From NCBI RefSeq assembly GCF_001183985.1, contig NZ_LFZW01000001.1, positions 2,693,636 through 2,757,635 of the forward strand: 64,000 nt of DNA, given 5' to 3'. Under the pieces are notes generated by a model. The model ran no database searches and was not told the origin of the DNA. It worked only from the letters and a program-made list of their open reading frames with translations. Below are positions 17,247 through 25,516 of the stretch, one piece after another (the stretch's first letter is position 1; each line of letters begins with the position of its first letter). This stretch comes from Peribacillus loiseleuriae (GTDB lineage Bacteria > Bacillota > Bacilli > Bacillales > DSM-1321). The position numbers were made by a program, and so were the translations under genes.

Positions 17247-17813
17247 CTATTCTAAGTTTGCATGATATTGCCAAAGAGAGTGCATATCTTTATCTTTATC
17301 TTTCTCTTTGATCATCATTAGGGCAATTGTATCACCCAATAGCAGCAGGCTTTGTTCGAATAAACTTGTCATTGGTTGTACCGACGGAATTTCACCTGGC
17401 AAATGCAGCTTCGTGCTTACAGGGATTTTAATAAAGAGATCCGTATACTCTCTCATTGAACTTTGTGAATTCGCGCCAATGTGGGCTACTGTTGCTTTAA
17501 ATTGCTTTGCCTTTTTGGCGATAATAAGCGGAAAAGCGGTTTCTCCGCTACCGGAGCCTACAATCAATAAGTCTCTTTCAGTAATAGCAGGTTCAGTGAT
17601 TTGTCCAACGATATAAGTCTTGATGCCAAGATGAGCCAATCTTTTGGCGATAGCCTCTAATGACAGTAGTACCCTGCCAACACCGACGAAGAATACTTTC
17701 TCAGCTTTCTGTATTTCAGCAATCAGTTGTTCTACCTCTTCTCTGTTAGTATTGCCTAATGTATTGCCTAATTCATTGATAATATCTTTAGAAACTTCCC
17801 AGTAATTCACCAT
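17247..17813 (-). CDS. hxlB-like: SIS-domain 6-phospho-3-hexuloisomerase-like protein
   Basis: A 188-residue single SIS domain. The sugar-phosphate loop is DLLIVGSGSGETAFPLIIAK (81-100); the AEKVFFVGVGRVLLSLEAIA helix-loop and the FEQSLLLLGDTIALMMI C-terminal helix match HxlB (PHI), which interconverts D-arabino-3-hexulose 6-phosphate and fructose 6-phosphate. Its ATG follows directly on the stop of the upstream epimerase with no gap, a sign of translational coupling. There is no hexulose-6-phosphate synthase (HxlA) here, so formaldehyde fixation is not indicated; a 3-keto sugar phosphate from a hexitol is a more natural substrate. Confidence 0.82.
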   Translation of the reverse strand: MVNYWEVSKDIINELGNTLGNTNREEVEQLIAEIQKAEKVFFVGVGRVLLSLEAIAKRLAHLGIKTYIVGQITEPAITERDLLIVGSGSGETAFPLIIAKKAKQFKATVAHIGANSQSSMREYTDLFIKIPVSTKLHLPGEIPSVQPMTSLFEQSLLLLGDTIALMMIKEKDKDKDMHSLWQYHANLE

Positions 17814-18518
17814 TTATTTCACCCCTATATTTAGTCCTTGTGTAATCGCTTCTTCTACTAGTAGTTTATTTTCACTTAAACTATTATTTGGAATAAATAG
17901 ACTTGTAGTCCCCGCAACCAAAATGTCTGCACCTGCCCTCACCAATTCAGGAATCGTGTCTAAAGATACTCTTCCGTCGACTTCAATTCTTGTGTGCAAA
18001 CCTTTTTTCTGAATTAATTTGCTTAGGTCCTCTACCTTTTGTGTAGCGTAGGATACTTGGCTTTCGTTTTTATCAGTTGCAAAACCAGGATTGATAAGCA
18101 TTAAAAGTACAGTATCAACCTGTGGCAATACATAGTCTAGGACAGATAATGGAGTTGCCGGGTTAAGTGCCACTCCAACCTTCACCCCATTTTTTCTGAT
18201 CATATTGATATAACGATCAATATGGATGCTTGTCTCTAGATGGAACGAGATTTGTTGGACACCAATGTTGAGCATCTCCTGAATGAAAAACTCATTATTA
18301 TTGGCCATAATATGAACATCAAAGTCCATGTCGGTGACCTCACGTAATTTCTTCACGGTGTCGATTCCAAGCGGCATACTTGGGCTGAACGCTCCGTCGA
18401 TGATATCTACGTGTAATGTATCTAAGCCTGCACGCTCAATCTCTTTTACACTTTTCTCTAAGTTGCAGAGATCTGCGCACATAATAGATGGTGCAATTAT
18501 AATTGCCTTATTGTGCAT
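17814..18518 (-). CDS. Ribulose/allulose-phosphate 3-epimerase-like protein
   Basis: A 234-residue TIM barrel of the Rpe/AlsE family. Metal-ligand candidates are H36 and D38 (HVDIIDG), H69 (FDVHIMA) and D181 (EVDG); the phosphate end has NPGFATDK and the usual S11 in APSIM. Housekeeping Rpe usually has HVDIMDGHFVPN; here the loop is HVDIIDGAFSPSMPLG, so a special-purpose paralogue is likely, such as D-allulose-6-phosphate 3-epimerase. First gene of the hexitol operon. It would bring a 3-epimer of fructose 6-phosphate back to central metabolism. Confidence 0.85.
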   Translation of the reverse strand: MHNKAIIIAPSIMCADLCNLEKSVKEIERAGLDTLHVDIIDGAFSPSMPLGIDTVKKLREVTDMDFDVHIMANNNEFFIQEMLNIGVQQISFHLETSIHIDRYINMIRKNGVKVGVALNPATPLSVLDYVLPQVDTVLLMLINPGFATDKNESQVSYATQKVEDLSKLIQKKGLHTRIEVDGRVSLDTIPELVRAGADILVAGTTSLFIPNNSLSENKLLVEEAITQGLNIGVK

Positions 18519-18532
18519 GTTAATGCCTCCTT

Positions 18533-18626
18533 TTTTGCGTTTTTATGCTTATAACAGGATTATATAGCGTTTCCCTTTCGGAGTAAAGTATATTTTTGCA
18601 TCTTTGTGCATTTTTTTGCGTCTTTG
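18533..18626. promoter_or_regulatory. Probable DeoR-family operators in the divergent promoter region
   Basis: TTTGCATCTTTG at 18595-18606 and TTTGCGTCTTTG at 18615-18626 are near-identical direct repeats spaced 20 bp (two helical turns). A third, weaker TTTTTGCGTTTT lies at 18533-18544. DeoR/GlpR-type regulators commonly bind such T-rich direct repeats. Both the PTS operon and the deoR gene start from this 168-bp gap. Confidence 0.6.
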
Positions 18627-18686
18627 TCTTTGCTTAATAAAAAAACTATGTTAAATTAAAAGAAATAACAAGAGAGGAAATGAAAA

Positions 18687-19436
18687 ATGTTAAAAGAAGA
18701 ACGGCAACAAAAGATTTTACACTTCTTAAATGATGAACATAAAGTAATCGCCAGCGATTTAAGTAAACGTCTGTCTGTTTCAGAGGATACGATCAGGAGA
18801 GATTTAAAGGAGTTGGATACCCAGGGTCTAGTGAAAAGAGTTCATAGCGGGGCACTGAGGGTTGGGCCCCCAGTGGTTGATTTTTCTACGAGACAAAATA
18901 TATCCAATGAAGTAAAAATCAATTTGGCCCTTAAAGCGATTGATTTTATAAAAGATAACATGGTCTTGCTGATCGATGGGGGGACAACGAACCTACACCT
19001 AGTAAACAACCTACCTTTATCCTTGAAGGCAACGGTCATTACCAACAGCCCCCCCATTGCCATGGCATTATCCAACTACGATTATGTTGAAGTTAACATG
19101 ATTGGCGGCACCTTATTTAAAGAGTCGATGGTCAACTTGGGGATTGACACAGTGGAAACGCTGAACATGATTAGGGCCGACCTATATATTATGGGGATTT
19201 ATAATATCGATCCTCACATCGGAATCAGCATTCCCAGTATATCGGAAGCCTTAGTAAAACGAAAAATGGTATCCGTTTCTACTGAAGTATTAGCCATGGT
19301 TACATCTGATAAACTAGATACCGTTTCTAATCACATTGTATGCCCATCTGATTCTTTAACCTATCTCATTACTGAACATGTTAAACCAGATGTTAAAGCG
19401 CTGTATGCCAATAAAGGAATCAATGTGGTGGATTAA
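18687..19436 (+). CDS. DeoR-family regulator of the hexitol PTS operon
   Basis: A 249-residue regulator. The N-terminal winged helix (3-56: KEERQQKILHFLNDEHKV then LSKRLSVSEDTIRRDLKELD) carries the DeoR signature, and the C-terminal DeoRC sensor begins about residue 75 and includes LLIDGGTTNLHLVNNLP, the sugar-phosphate binding loop of the ribose-isomerase-like fold. It is divergent from the five-gene operon and almost certainly represses it until a phosphorylated intermediate accumulates. GAGAGGAAA precedes the ATG. Confidence 0.9.
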   Translation: MLKEERQQKILHFLNDEHKVIASDLSKRLSVSEDTIRRDLKELDTQGLVKRVHSGALRVGPPVVDFSTRQNISNEVKINLALKAIDFIKDNMVLLIDGGTTNLHLVNNLPLSLKATVITNSPPIAMALSNYDYVEVNMIGGTLFKESMVNLGIDTVETLNMIRADLYIMGIYNIDPHIGISIPSISEALVKRKMVSVSTEVLAMVTSDKLDTVSNHIVCPSDSLTYLITEHVKPDVKALYANKGINVVD

Positions 19437-19672
19437 GTATTGGTTACTCTAGATAAAATAGCTTTTAATGAATAAATTGCAATTGCTCATTTTGATGCTT
19501 CCACTTCAGAGGTAAATTATTTAAAAGATATTGATGTACAGTAAAGGATATTATACCTCACTAATTAACAAATCAAATTGATGTTGGACTATTCCAGTCC
19601 CGAGAAGATCACTTGTTTTGGGGATGGAGATAATAATGAAACTAAGAAAAAAAACAGAGGAGATTGATTTAC
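19437..19672 (+). other. Short stretch with a possible HAD remnant
   Basis: Around 19598-19650 one plus-strand frame reads PEKITCFGDGDNNE, which resembles the GDGxND motif of Cof-type HAD phosphatases, but stops surround it. The end of this stretch holds the AGGAG ribosome site of the HPr gene. Confidence 0.3.
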
Positions 19673-19939
19673 ATGGTAGAAAAAAACTATACAGTAATAG
19701 AAAAGTCAGGCATTCATGCACGTCCAGCAACCATGTTAGTACAGGCTTCAACAAAATTTAAATCTGATGTGAATCTTGTGTTTAATGGAAAAAGTGTAAA
19801 CTTAAAATCTATTATGGGTGTTATGGCTCTTGGTATTCCAAATGGCTCTGTAATCACAATTGTAACGTCTGGACCAGATGAAAATGAAGCGCTCGCTACT
19901 CTTACTGAAACAATAAAAAATCAGGGATTAGGTGAATAA
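19673..19939 (+). CDS. ptsH-like: HPr-family phosphocarrier
   Basis: An 88-residue HPr. Starting at the ATG that lies 9 nt after GAGGAGA puts the phosphorylated histidine at exactly H15 (SGIHARPAT) and the HPr-kinase serine at S46 (NLKSIMGVM), both canonical. An upstream TTG in frame would add three residues and break this numbering. HPr passes phosphate from EI to EIIA. It is not followed by an intact ptsI, so this is a second, orphan HPr close to the hexitol PTS rather than the main ptsHI operon. It may serve that PTS or regulation (Crh-like), although H15 is retained, unlike Crh. Confidence 0.92.
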   Translation: MVEKNYTVIEKSGIHARPATMLVQASTKFKSDVNLVFNGKSVNLKSIMGVMALGIPNGSVITIVTSGPDENEALATLTETIKNQGLGE

Positions 19940-19941
19940 CG

Positions 19942-20055
19942 TTGTACGGGTTAACAGGTATAGCGGCATCAGCAGGGATTGCTTTTGCAAAAGCTTATCG
20001 CTTAGAAGAACCTAAATTTAATATAGAAAAAAAGGTAAAACAAGCGGAAGATTGA
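19942..20055 (+). pseudogene. ptsI': Truncated ptsI (first 37 codons of PTS enzyme I)
   Basis: Two bases after the HPr stop, a frame starting TTG reads YGLTGIAASAGIAFAKAYRL and ends at TGA after 37 residues. GIAASxGIAxAKAY is the invariant N-terminus of enzyme I. The remaining 530 or so residues, including the active-site histidine, are missing and a terminator follows. Thus an HPr-EI operon was copied or acquired and then lost EI. Confidence 0.85.
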
Positions 20056-20101
20056 TGTCAATTACAATCAAACATTGTAAAAAAATATTTAAAATGAAAA
20101 A

Positions 20102-20138
20102 AAGCTAGAAATCCACTAGGATCTCTGGCTTTTTTTAT
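20102..20138 (+). terminator. Rho-independent terminator after HPr/ptsI'
   Basis: AGCTAGAAATCC, short loop, GGATCTCTGGCT then seven T; stem with a small internal mismatch. Confidence 0.7.
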
Positions 20139-20245
20139 ACTTTAAAGAAAGTACGCCCCCATCTACATCCATAAATGCTACTATAATTAGGTTGTTTAGC
20201 AATTATGGAGAATTAGATTAGAAGAAGTCTCAAGGATTTCCTTAC

Positions 20246-21466
20246 CTATATTTTACCTGAAACTACTCTGCCTTTAAACATCGTAGCGGTTCTATTGGAT
20301 CTTCTGGCAATAGCCTCGGCAGAACAAGATGCTTCAACGAAGACAATGTTTGCTTCGTCTCCGACTTTTGGCCAAATCTGCTTGCCTTCATCGTTCAAAG
20401 TAGTTTTCCCGTCTGTTATAAATCTAAGTGTCTGTGACAATGAACGTTCATCAGCCCACCCTGAAATCTCTGCCAAACGACCAACACGTTCCAAAATGTC
20501 ACCATTTCCAAACGGTGACCAGACATCGAAAATATTATCGCATCCTACAGAAACAGGGACTCCTTTCCTGTTCAATAAGCCTACAGGAGGGAATTTTCTT
20601 CCAAGTGGTACACTGGTAATGATAGAAATTCCTGCATCAACCAAAATTTCTGCCATTTCTTCTGCATGTGCCTGTGAGATATCCCCAAGTGCAAATGCAT
20701 GGCTGAGTGCTACTTTACCTTGCAACCCAGCTTCTTTCGTTAACTGTGCCAATCTTTTCATGGTATAGACGCCGAGGTGATCCGCATCATGTAAATGTAA
20801 GTCAATTCCAGCATTTCCTTCAACAGCAAGTTCAACCATATCTTGTAACGATTTTTCAATATTACCATCAACTGTAGCTGGATCGACCCCGCCTACCAAA
20901 TTCGCTCCCTGGCGAAGGCTCTCCCTTACCAAATCATGTGCCTTTGTACGTAACAAGCCGTGTTGTGGAAAGGCGACAATTTCATATGATAATTTACCTT
21001 CAAATGTTTGCAAAGCTTTTTGTACTTCTTCTAAATTTTTCAATCCAACCTCTGGATATATGTCAACATGGGTGCGAACATGTGTTACTCCCGCTCTCAA
21101 GTATATATCCAGTAATTTTTCTGCCCGTTCTTGTGTAGTTGTTTTTAGAGAAGGGAGTACTCTTTTCTCGATTTCAAGTCGATTATAAATATGATTGACA
21201 GGTGTTACTGCACGCCATTCATCGCCAAGCAATGTTTTATCTAAATGACAATGTTTTTCAGTAAAAGATGGTAAAAGCAACGCCCGGTTTACATCTTTTT
21301 GTGGGAAATCGTCTGAAATAGTCTCACTAGCAGCGATAATTTTTGTGATTTTCCCATCCTGAATGAACAGATGGCAGCAATCGGTCTTTGTGCCAGTGAT
21401 CATATCGCTATTTCTTGAATATTTACTCTCTAACAGGGCGTTTGTTATCCAAAATGTATTGTCCAT
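20246..21466 (-). CDS. Cytosine-deaminase-like amidohydrolase (paralogue 1)
   Basis: A 406-residue amidohydrolase of the CodA-like group. Metal and catalytic residues are in place: H72 and H74 in KHCHLDKT, the DLHLHDADH cluster at 222-230, H256 in ALSHAFAL, and D310 in VGCDN. FPQHGLL (167-172) matches the substrate-recognition loop of bacterial cytosine deaminases. It would deaminate or hydrolyse a cyclic amine or amide such as a pyrimidine or triazine. It follows a close paralogue by 24 bp on the same strand, so they are co-transcribed. Confidence 0.85.
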   Translation of the reverse strand: MDNTFWITNALLESKYSRNSDMITGTKTDCCHLFIQDGKITKIIAASETISDDFPQKDVNRALLLPSFTEKHCHLDKTLLGDEWRAVTPVNHIYNRLEIEKRVLPSLKTTTQERAEKLLDIYLRAGVTHVRTHVDIYPEVGLKNLEEVQKALQTFEGKLSYEIVAFPQHGLLRTKAHDLVRESLRQGANLVGGVDPATVDGNIEKSLQDMVELAVEGNAGIDLHLHDADHLGVYTMKRLAQLTKEAGLQGKVALSHAFALGDISQAHAEEMAEILVDAGISIITSVPLGRKFPPVGLLNRKGVPVSVGCDNIFDVWSPFGNGDILERVGRLAEISGWADERSLSQTLRFITDGKTTLNDEGKQIWPKVGDEANIVFVEASCSAEAIARRSNRTATMFKGRVVSGKI

Positions 21467-21490
21467 ATTATCTACCCTTTCTTAAGCGAA

Positions 21491-22717
21491 TCATGAAAGA
21501 TTGTCTGTAACAAAATTCCCTTTAAACACTATGGCCTTTCTTGTTGCTCTCCGTGCAACTGCTTCAGCTGAACAACTTGCATCAACAAAAACGAAATCAG
21601 CATTGTCGCCGACTTTTGGCCAGGCACATTCCCCTTCTTTATTTAACGGGGTTATGCCACCGGTAATATACCTAAGGGTTTGTCCTAGTGAACGCTCATC
21701 ACTTAAATTAAAACGTTCTGCCAATGTTCCTACTTTTTCCAAGTTATCTCCTTTTCCAAACGGAGACCAGTGATCCATAACGCTGTCAACACCAAGAGAC
21801 ACATTGACACCCTCCTCTTGAAGCAGCGGGATTGGTATGGTATGACCAATTGGAACTGAAGAGGCAATTGAAATTCCTTGCTTAGCTAGTAGTTTAGCTA
21901 CTTCGATTACTTCTGAACGAGAAATATCGGCAAATGCCAATGCATGGCTAATTGTGACTCTACCTTGCCAGCCAACTTCTTCTGTTAGTGCTGCCAACCG
22001 TTTAAAGGTAAAGATACCTAGATGACCAGCATCATGCAAATGAAGATCGATATCTACATTTGCTTCAACAGCAAGCTCCATTACAGTTTGTAGCGATTTT
22101 TCAATATCTCCGTCAATGGTTGCCGGATCGACCCCACCTACGAGCGAAGCTCCATTGCGCAGGGCTTCTCTAACAAGCTGAACGGAGTCACTGCGCAATA
22201 ATCCATGTTGTGGGAAAGCAACGATTTCAATAGCGGCTTTTTCTTTATAAGATTCTACAGCTCGTAAAGTTGCCTCAAGATTTTTTAAGCCAATTACCGG
22301 ATCAACATTACAATGTGCACGAATACGAGTTGAGCCTTTACTAGTTAGTAAGTGCAGTAACCTTTCTGCCCGTTCTGTCGCAACAGGAAGCAATTTTGGA
22401 AGCAATACTTCTTCTTCTTCCAGACGAGTGATAAGCCCCTTCGTTGGAATGGATGGTGCTTTCCATGGTCCACCATAGTATGTTTTATCGAGGTGTACAT
22501 GCATATCTCTAAAGGAAGGCAACATTAAATAGTTTTTTGCGTCTTTCTCAGGGAAATTTGTTTCTAGAGGCTTGTCCACCGAAACAATGTCTGTTATTTT
22601 TCCTGCCGTAACTTGCACATGGAAGCTTTCTGTATCAGTTCCTGTAACTGCACCATCTTGATAATGATAGCCGGTCTCCAATTGAACATTCTTTAACCAA
22701 TATGTTTTATCTGCCAA
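21491..22717 (-). CDS. Cytosine-deaminase-like amidohydrolase (paralogue 2)
   Basis: A 408-residue protein, similar along its whole length to the next gene, including GGVDPATIDGDIEKSLQ, FPQHGLLR and the HVHLDKT metal motif (H73, H75), DLHLHDAGH and a late aspartate in LGVDSVMD. Where paralogue 1 has GCDN, this one has GVDS, so the active-site surroundings differ and the two enzymes may have different substrates. The start is TTG after GGGGGAAAG. Tandem arrangement points to duplication followed by divergence. Confidence 0.85.
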   Translation of the reverse strand: MADKTYWLKNVQLETGYHYQDGAVTGTDTESFHVQVTAGKITDIVSVDKPLETNFPEKDAKNYLMLPSFRDMHVHLDKTYYGGPWKAPSIPTKGLITRLEEEEVLLPKLLPVATERAERLLHLLTSKGSTRIRAHCNVDPVIGLKNLEATLRAVESYKEKAAIEIVAFPQHGLLRSDSVQLVREALRNGASLVGGVDPATIDGDIEKSLQTVMELAVEANVDIDLHLHDAGHLGIFTFKRLAALTEEVGWQGRVTISHALAFADISRSEVIEVAKLLAKQGISIASSVPIGHTIPIPLLQEEGVNVSLGVDSVMDHWSPFGKGDNLEKVGTLAERFNLSDERSLGQTLRYITGGITPLNKEGECAWPKVGDNADFVFVDASCSAEAVARRATRKAIVFKGNFVTDNLS

Positions 22718-22743
22718 TTGCTTTCCCCCTTGTTATTGCGCGT

Positions 22744-23160
22744 TTATTTATTTAATTCATTCCAGTGTTGGTATACTTTGATGCCGTCTCCATGTTGATG
22801 TTGTTCCATAAGTAGTCTGCGTTGATTGACTGATTTGCAATTGCAATATTCAACATAGAAAGTTTCCAATTCAAAATATTTACGATCATCTTTATGATAA
22901 GGCACATAATCTTCACGGGTTGTAATATAAATAACTTTTTTCGAGCTGCAGTAATAAAGGGAGCCTAAGCACATTGGACATGGACTAGCCATGATATAGA
23001 TTTCATAGACTGTCAGATGTTCTGTCTGTAATTTTAGCATGCTTTTCTAACTGCCCAATATTTCTGCATGTGCAGTTGGGTCACTTGTCTGAGCTACAAG
23101 ATTCGGGCTTTCTGCGATAATTTCTTCGTCGCGATTAACATACCCCGGCCTACCTTCATA
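22744..23160 (-). pseudogene. Broken nucleoside/guanine-type deaminase
   Basis: The C-terminal part (22744-23040) keeps the second zinc motif in SPCPMCLGSLYYC and reads as a CDA-fold deaminase. Upstream, the same frame contains DPTAHAEI, the first zinc and proton-shuttle motif, then an extra G and a missing T nearby turn AVRKACLKL into a stop. The N-terminal 45 or so residues are lost or frameshifted near 23100-23160. It would have deaminated guanine or a related base and is the first gene of the amidohydrolase operon. Confidence 0.75.
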
Positions 23161-23201
23161 GCATCCCTCTCTCTTTTATTAATAAATGTTATCATGGAAT
23201 T

Positions 23202-23255
23202 AACTATATGAAAAATATAAAAAAAATTACTTTTTGTTAAGTTTTTCATATAGTT
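23202..23255. promoter_or_regulatory. 14-bp perfect inverted repeat upstream of the deaminase operon
   Basis: AACTATATGAAAAA at 23202-23215 and its exact complement TTTTTCATATAGTT at 23242-23255. It lies just upstream of the deaminase/amidohydrolase operon, so an operator or attenuator is possible. Confidence 0.45.
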
Positions 23256-23429
23256 GAGGGGAGAAACACACGCGGTCATATCCAAAGAGAAGTTTAGTGA
23301 CTATCACTTTTAGTAATAAAAATACTATTGAGTGGCGGGCTATTGATGTCAAAAGCAGAAGGTTAAAGCCAAACGAAATAGCTAAATGTAAGCAACCTTT
23401 GTAAGAAGGGTGTTTTTTCTTCAGGAATA

Positions 23430-23462
23430 TTATTCAACTAAACTGCTCCGTTAGTTTAAGTA
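23430..23462 (+). repeat. Dispersed hairpin repeat
   Basis: TTATTCAACTA, loop AACTGCTCCGT, TAGTTTAAGTA; arms pair with two mismatches. Confidence 0.55.
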
Positions 23463-23492
23463 CATATCTTCACAATCTTTATAATGATTTTA

Positions 23493-23537
23493 ATCAAACT
23501 TTATTACAAATTATCAATCTTTTTTACAAAGCTACAG
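23493..23537 (+). repeat. AT-rich dispersed element, copy B
   Basis: ATCAAACTTTATTACAAATT, then ATCAATCTTTTTTACAAAG and CTACAG; closely matches copy A. Follows a hairpin repeat by 30 bp, as copy C does. Confidence 0.5.
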
Positions 23538-23907
23538 TTGATTATTGCGATACTCGCCTTCTCCGATCTTAATAGCTGTTTTAAACATATACACATCGGA
23601 TGACTGCTTTAATGCAGTCAAATTATTAATCATACCCATATATTTCCACGAGCGCTTTTGTGGTGACCCTTTGATATTAATCGGAGCATCAACCATTGAC
23701 TGCCCTGGATTAATCGCGTCAGTTTCATAACCTGTTAAAGTGGTTGCTCCTGTTACAACCGATCCCATTGTATAAGATGTTGTCATATTTCCCAGTGCAA
23801 AATCGTTAAACTTCATCTTACCAGTCTTTCCATCTCTCGCGTACTGTTTGCCAGCCATTGTTAGGATTTCTCCAGTGTTCGGATCCATAAGCACTACAAA
23901 TGCGCAT
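23532..23907 (-). pseudogene. Internal fragment of a class B penicillin-binding protein
   Basis: Reads LMDPNTGEILTMAGKQYARD, then a transpeptidase core piece. The catalytic SxxK is replaced: GSVVTGATTLTGY has T where family members have K (GSVVKGAT). The SxN motif is also altered, KQSSDVYMFK instead of SSNVYM. Both ends are missing: the N-terminal dimerisation domain and the KTG box. Similar to PbpA/PbpH-type transpeptidases. With both active-site motifs damaged it cannot be active. Confidence 0.8.
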
Positions 23908-24029
23908 GATATTCAAACGAATCTAAACAACCAGTCTTCGGTATAATACCGTCAACTGGCTGCATAATAAGGTGTTTTCTTACTGTCTCAAAAAATGACT
24001 AGCGATAATAAGATACTAAACTGCATTTA

Positions 24030-24557
24030 TTAATTTTCATTTCTCATATCATTTAATAATTCTTCAAACCATTCCACGTTTACTAAATGATGAGAACGTG
24101 AATTTTCCAACATTTTTTTAAAAAAAGGAGGGTGAATTTTATCATATTCAAGAGATTGTTCTAATAAAAAAATTTTCTTTTTAGTTTGTGCAATTTGTAT
24201 TTCTATTAGTTTTATTAGCTCTTCTCTTTTATATTCATTAGTAAATAACATTGTTGCATAGAAAGATAAATTTATATACTCTGTTTTGGAACCATATTTG
24301 TACATTAACTTTTCAAATTCTTTATTTCCTAATTCAGTAATAATATAATTATGCGTCTCTCTAATGCTGTCTACTTGCACAACTTCAACTTTTTCAATAT
24401 AGTGTTTTTCTTCTAATTGTCGAAGATTGTAATAAAATGACCCTTTTGTGAAATTTACTATATACTTATAGTGTCTCCCTTCCATTAAAGCCAATAATTC
24501 ATATCCGTAAGAACCTGGGTTTTGCTTTAATAAACCTAAAATTAATAATGGTATCAA
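24030..24557 (-). CDS. PadR-family regulator
   Basis: A 175-residue protein with the PadR winged helix at 1-75 (LLILGLLKQNPGSYGYELL, then GSFYYNLRQLEEKHYIE) and a helical C-terminal dimerisation region. Start TTG with AGAAGG 7 nt upstream. It lies 65 bp downstream of a carbohydrate-esterase-like gene on the same strand and may be co-transcribed. PadR proteins usually repress an adjacent export or stress gene; none is obvious here. Confidence 0.85.
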   Translation of the reverse strand: MIPLLILGLLKQNPGSYGYELLALMEGRHYKYIVNFTKGSFYYNLRQLEEKHYIEKVEVVQVDSIRETHNYIITELGNKEFEKLMYKYGSKTEYINLSFYATMLFTNEYKREELIKLIEIQIAQTKKKIFLLEQSLEYDKIHPPFFKKMLENSRSHHLVNVEWFEELLNDMRNEN

Positions 24558-24621
24558 AAAAATGACCTTCTTTATATTTTTTCTCTAAATTATGCTAATA
24601 ATTCTTTCATAACTATAAAGT

Positions 24622-25479
24622 CTAATCATTGTTGATTTGTATGAGTTGAGATTCAAATTCATCATATGATATTTTTCCTAGTGCAAAATCCAAACTTTTT
24701 ATATAAATCTTTTCTGCTTTTGTATGTGTTCTAGCATGATTAAGATTTATCAACTCATATTCATTAATTAATGGCTTCAATACATGTTGCTTATTAGAAA
24801 AGGCTTCCAAATATCGTAGACCAAATTTTCTTTGAGAAATTGCATCAATATGAATACCATCAGGGTTAGAAGTTAAACCTGAAGCTGTAACAAAGTAACA
24901 ATTATCTTGCTCAAAAGCAAATTTTTGTAACTCTTGATTAATAAAGTTATATTCAGTACAATTTTTCCCATACCCTACTTTACCTAAAAAATCTCCTAAA
25001 CCACCAATAATGAGGGGAATATTTGGAACATCCAACTCTTTTCTAAGGGTTTCAATGATTACAAGTAATTTTTTGTAATAGACTTTGTAGTTACCATTAG
25101 TGCTGTCACTTTCCCCTTGATGCCATAAAATCCCTGTCAACTCACTATTCTGCATAGCAAATTTAGCTTCATTTACTGCGTGTTTAAAAAGTGCGCCGTC
25201 TACTGCCCATTCTTCAAGTGAGCTTCCACCCTCAGCACAGGGAATCAAGCCAATAGTATCTTCTTGATTTTTACAACACCATTCATCTGCAAATGACCCA
25301 GCAAGGCTTATTCCAGAAACTAGGCGGTCATAATTAATGGGTTCAGTCATCATTTGCCATCTACCATTGCGCAACATTTGTATCCTTTCATTATAAATTG
25401 GAGGTACTTCGTGAATAAACCCTCGCCCAGCCATATTAGACTGTCCTAACATTAAAAATGATTTAACCATTTTTTTCAT
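24622..25479 (-). CDS. SGNH esterase of the sialate O-acetylesterase (CE6-like) type
   Basis: A 285-residue protein with the SASA/DUF303 motifs: nucleophile S14 in MLGQSNMAG, the HQGESD block at 120-125, and the D207/H210 pair in NPDGIHID. Such enzymes remove acetyl groups from carbohydrates. There is no signal peptide (MKKMVKSFLMLG runs straight into the catalytic strand), so it acts in the cytoplasm. Two perfect or near-perfect 18-bp palindromes lie in its promoter region, between it and an Rrf2-type gene. Confidence 0.85.
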   Translation of the reverse strand: MKKMVKSFLMLGQSNMAGRGFIHEVPPIYNERIQMLRNGRWQMMTEPINYDRLVSGISLAGSFADEWCCKNQEDTIGLIPCAEGGSSLEEWAVDGALFKHAVNEAKFAMQNSELTGILWHQGESDSTNGNYKVYYKKLLVIIETLRKELDVPNIPLIIGGLGDFLGKVGYGKNCTEYNFINQELQKFAFEQDNCYFVTASGLTSNPDGIHIDAISQRKFGLRYLEAFSNKQHVLKPLINEYELINLNHARTHTKAEKIYIKSLDFALGKISYDEFESQLIQINND

Positions 25480-25516
25480 CCTTCTTTTTTATTTGTAAGA
25501 AACATTTTCATTTACA

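Noticed and set aside
17247..18518. Ribulose monophosphate formaldehyde pathway (hxlAB)
   Set aside because: hxlB-like is present, but its partner has the Rpe/AlsE metal motifs rather than those of hexulose-6-phosphate synthase, and both lie in a PTS operon.
23202..23255. Purine riboswitch upstream of the deaminase operon
   Set aside because: The purine aptamer core (conserved loops and three-way junction) is absent; only an AT-rich inverted repeat is present.
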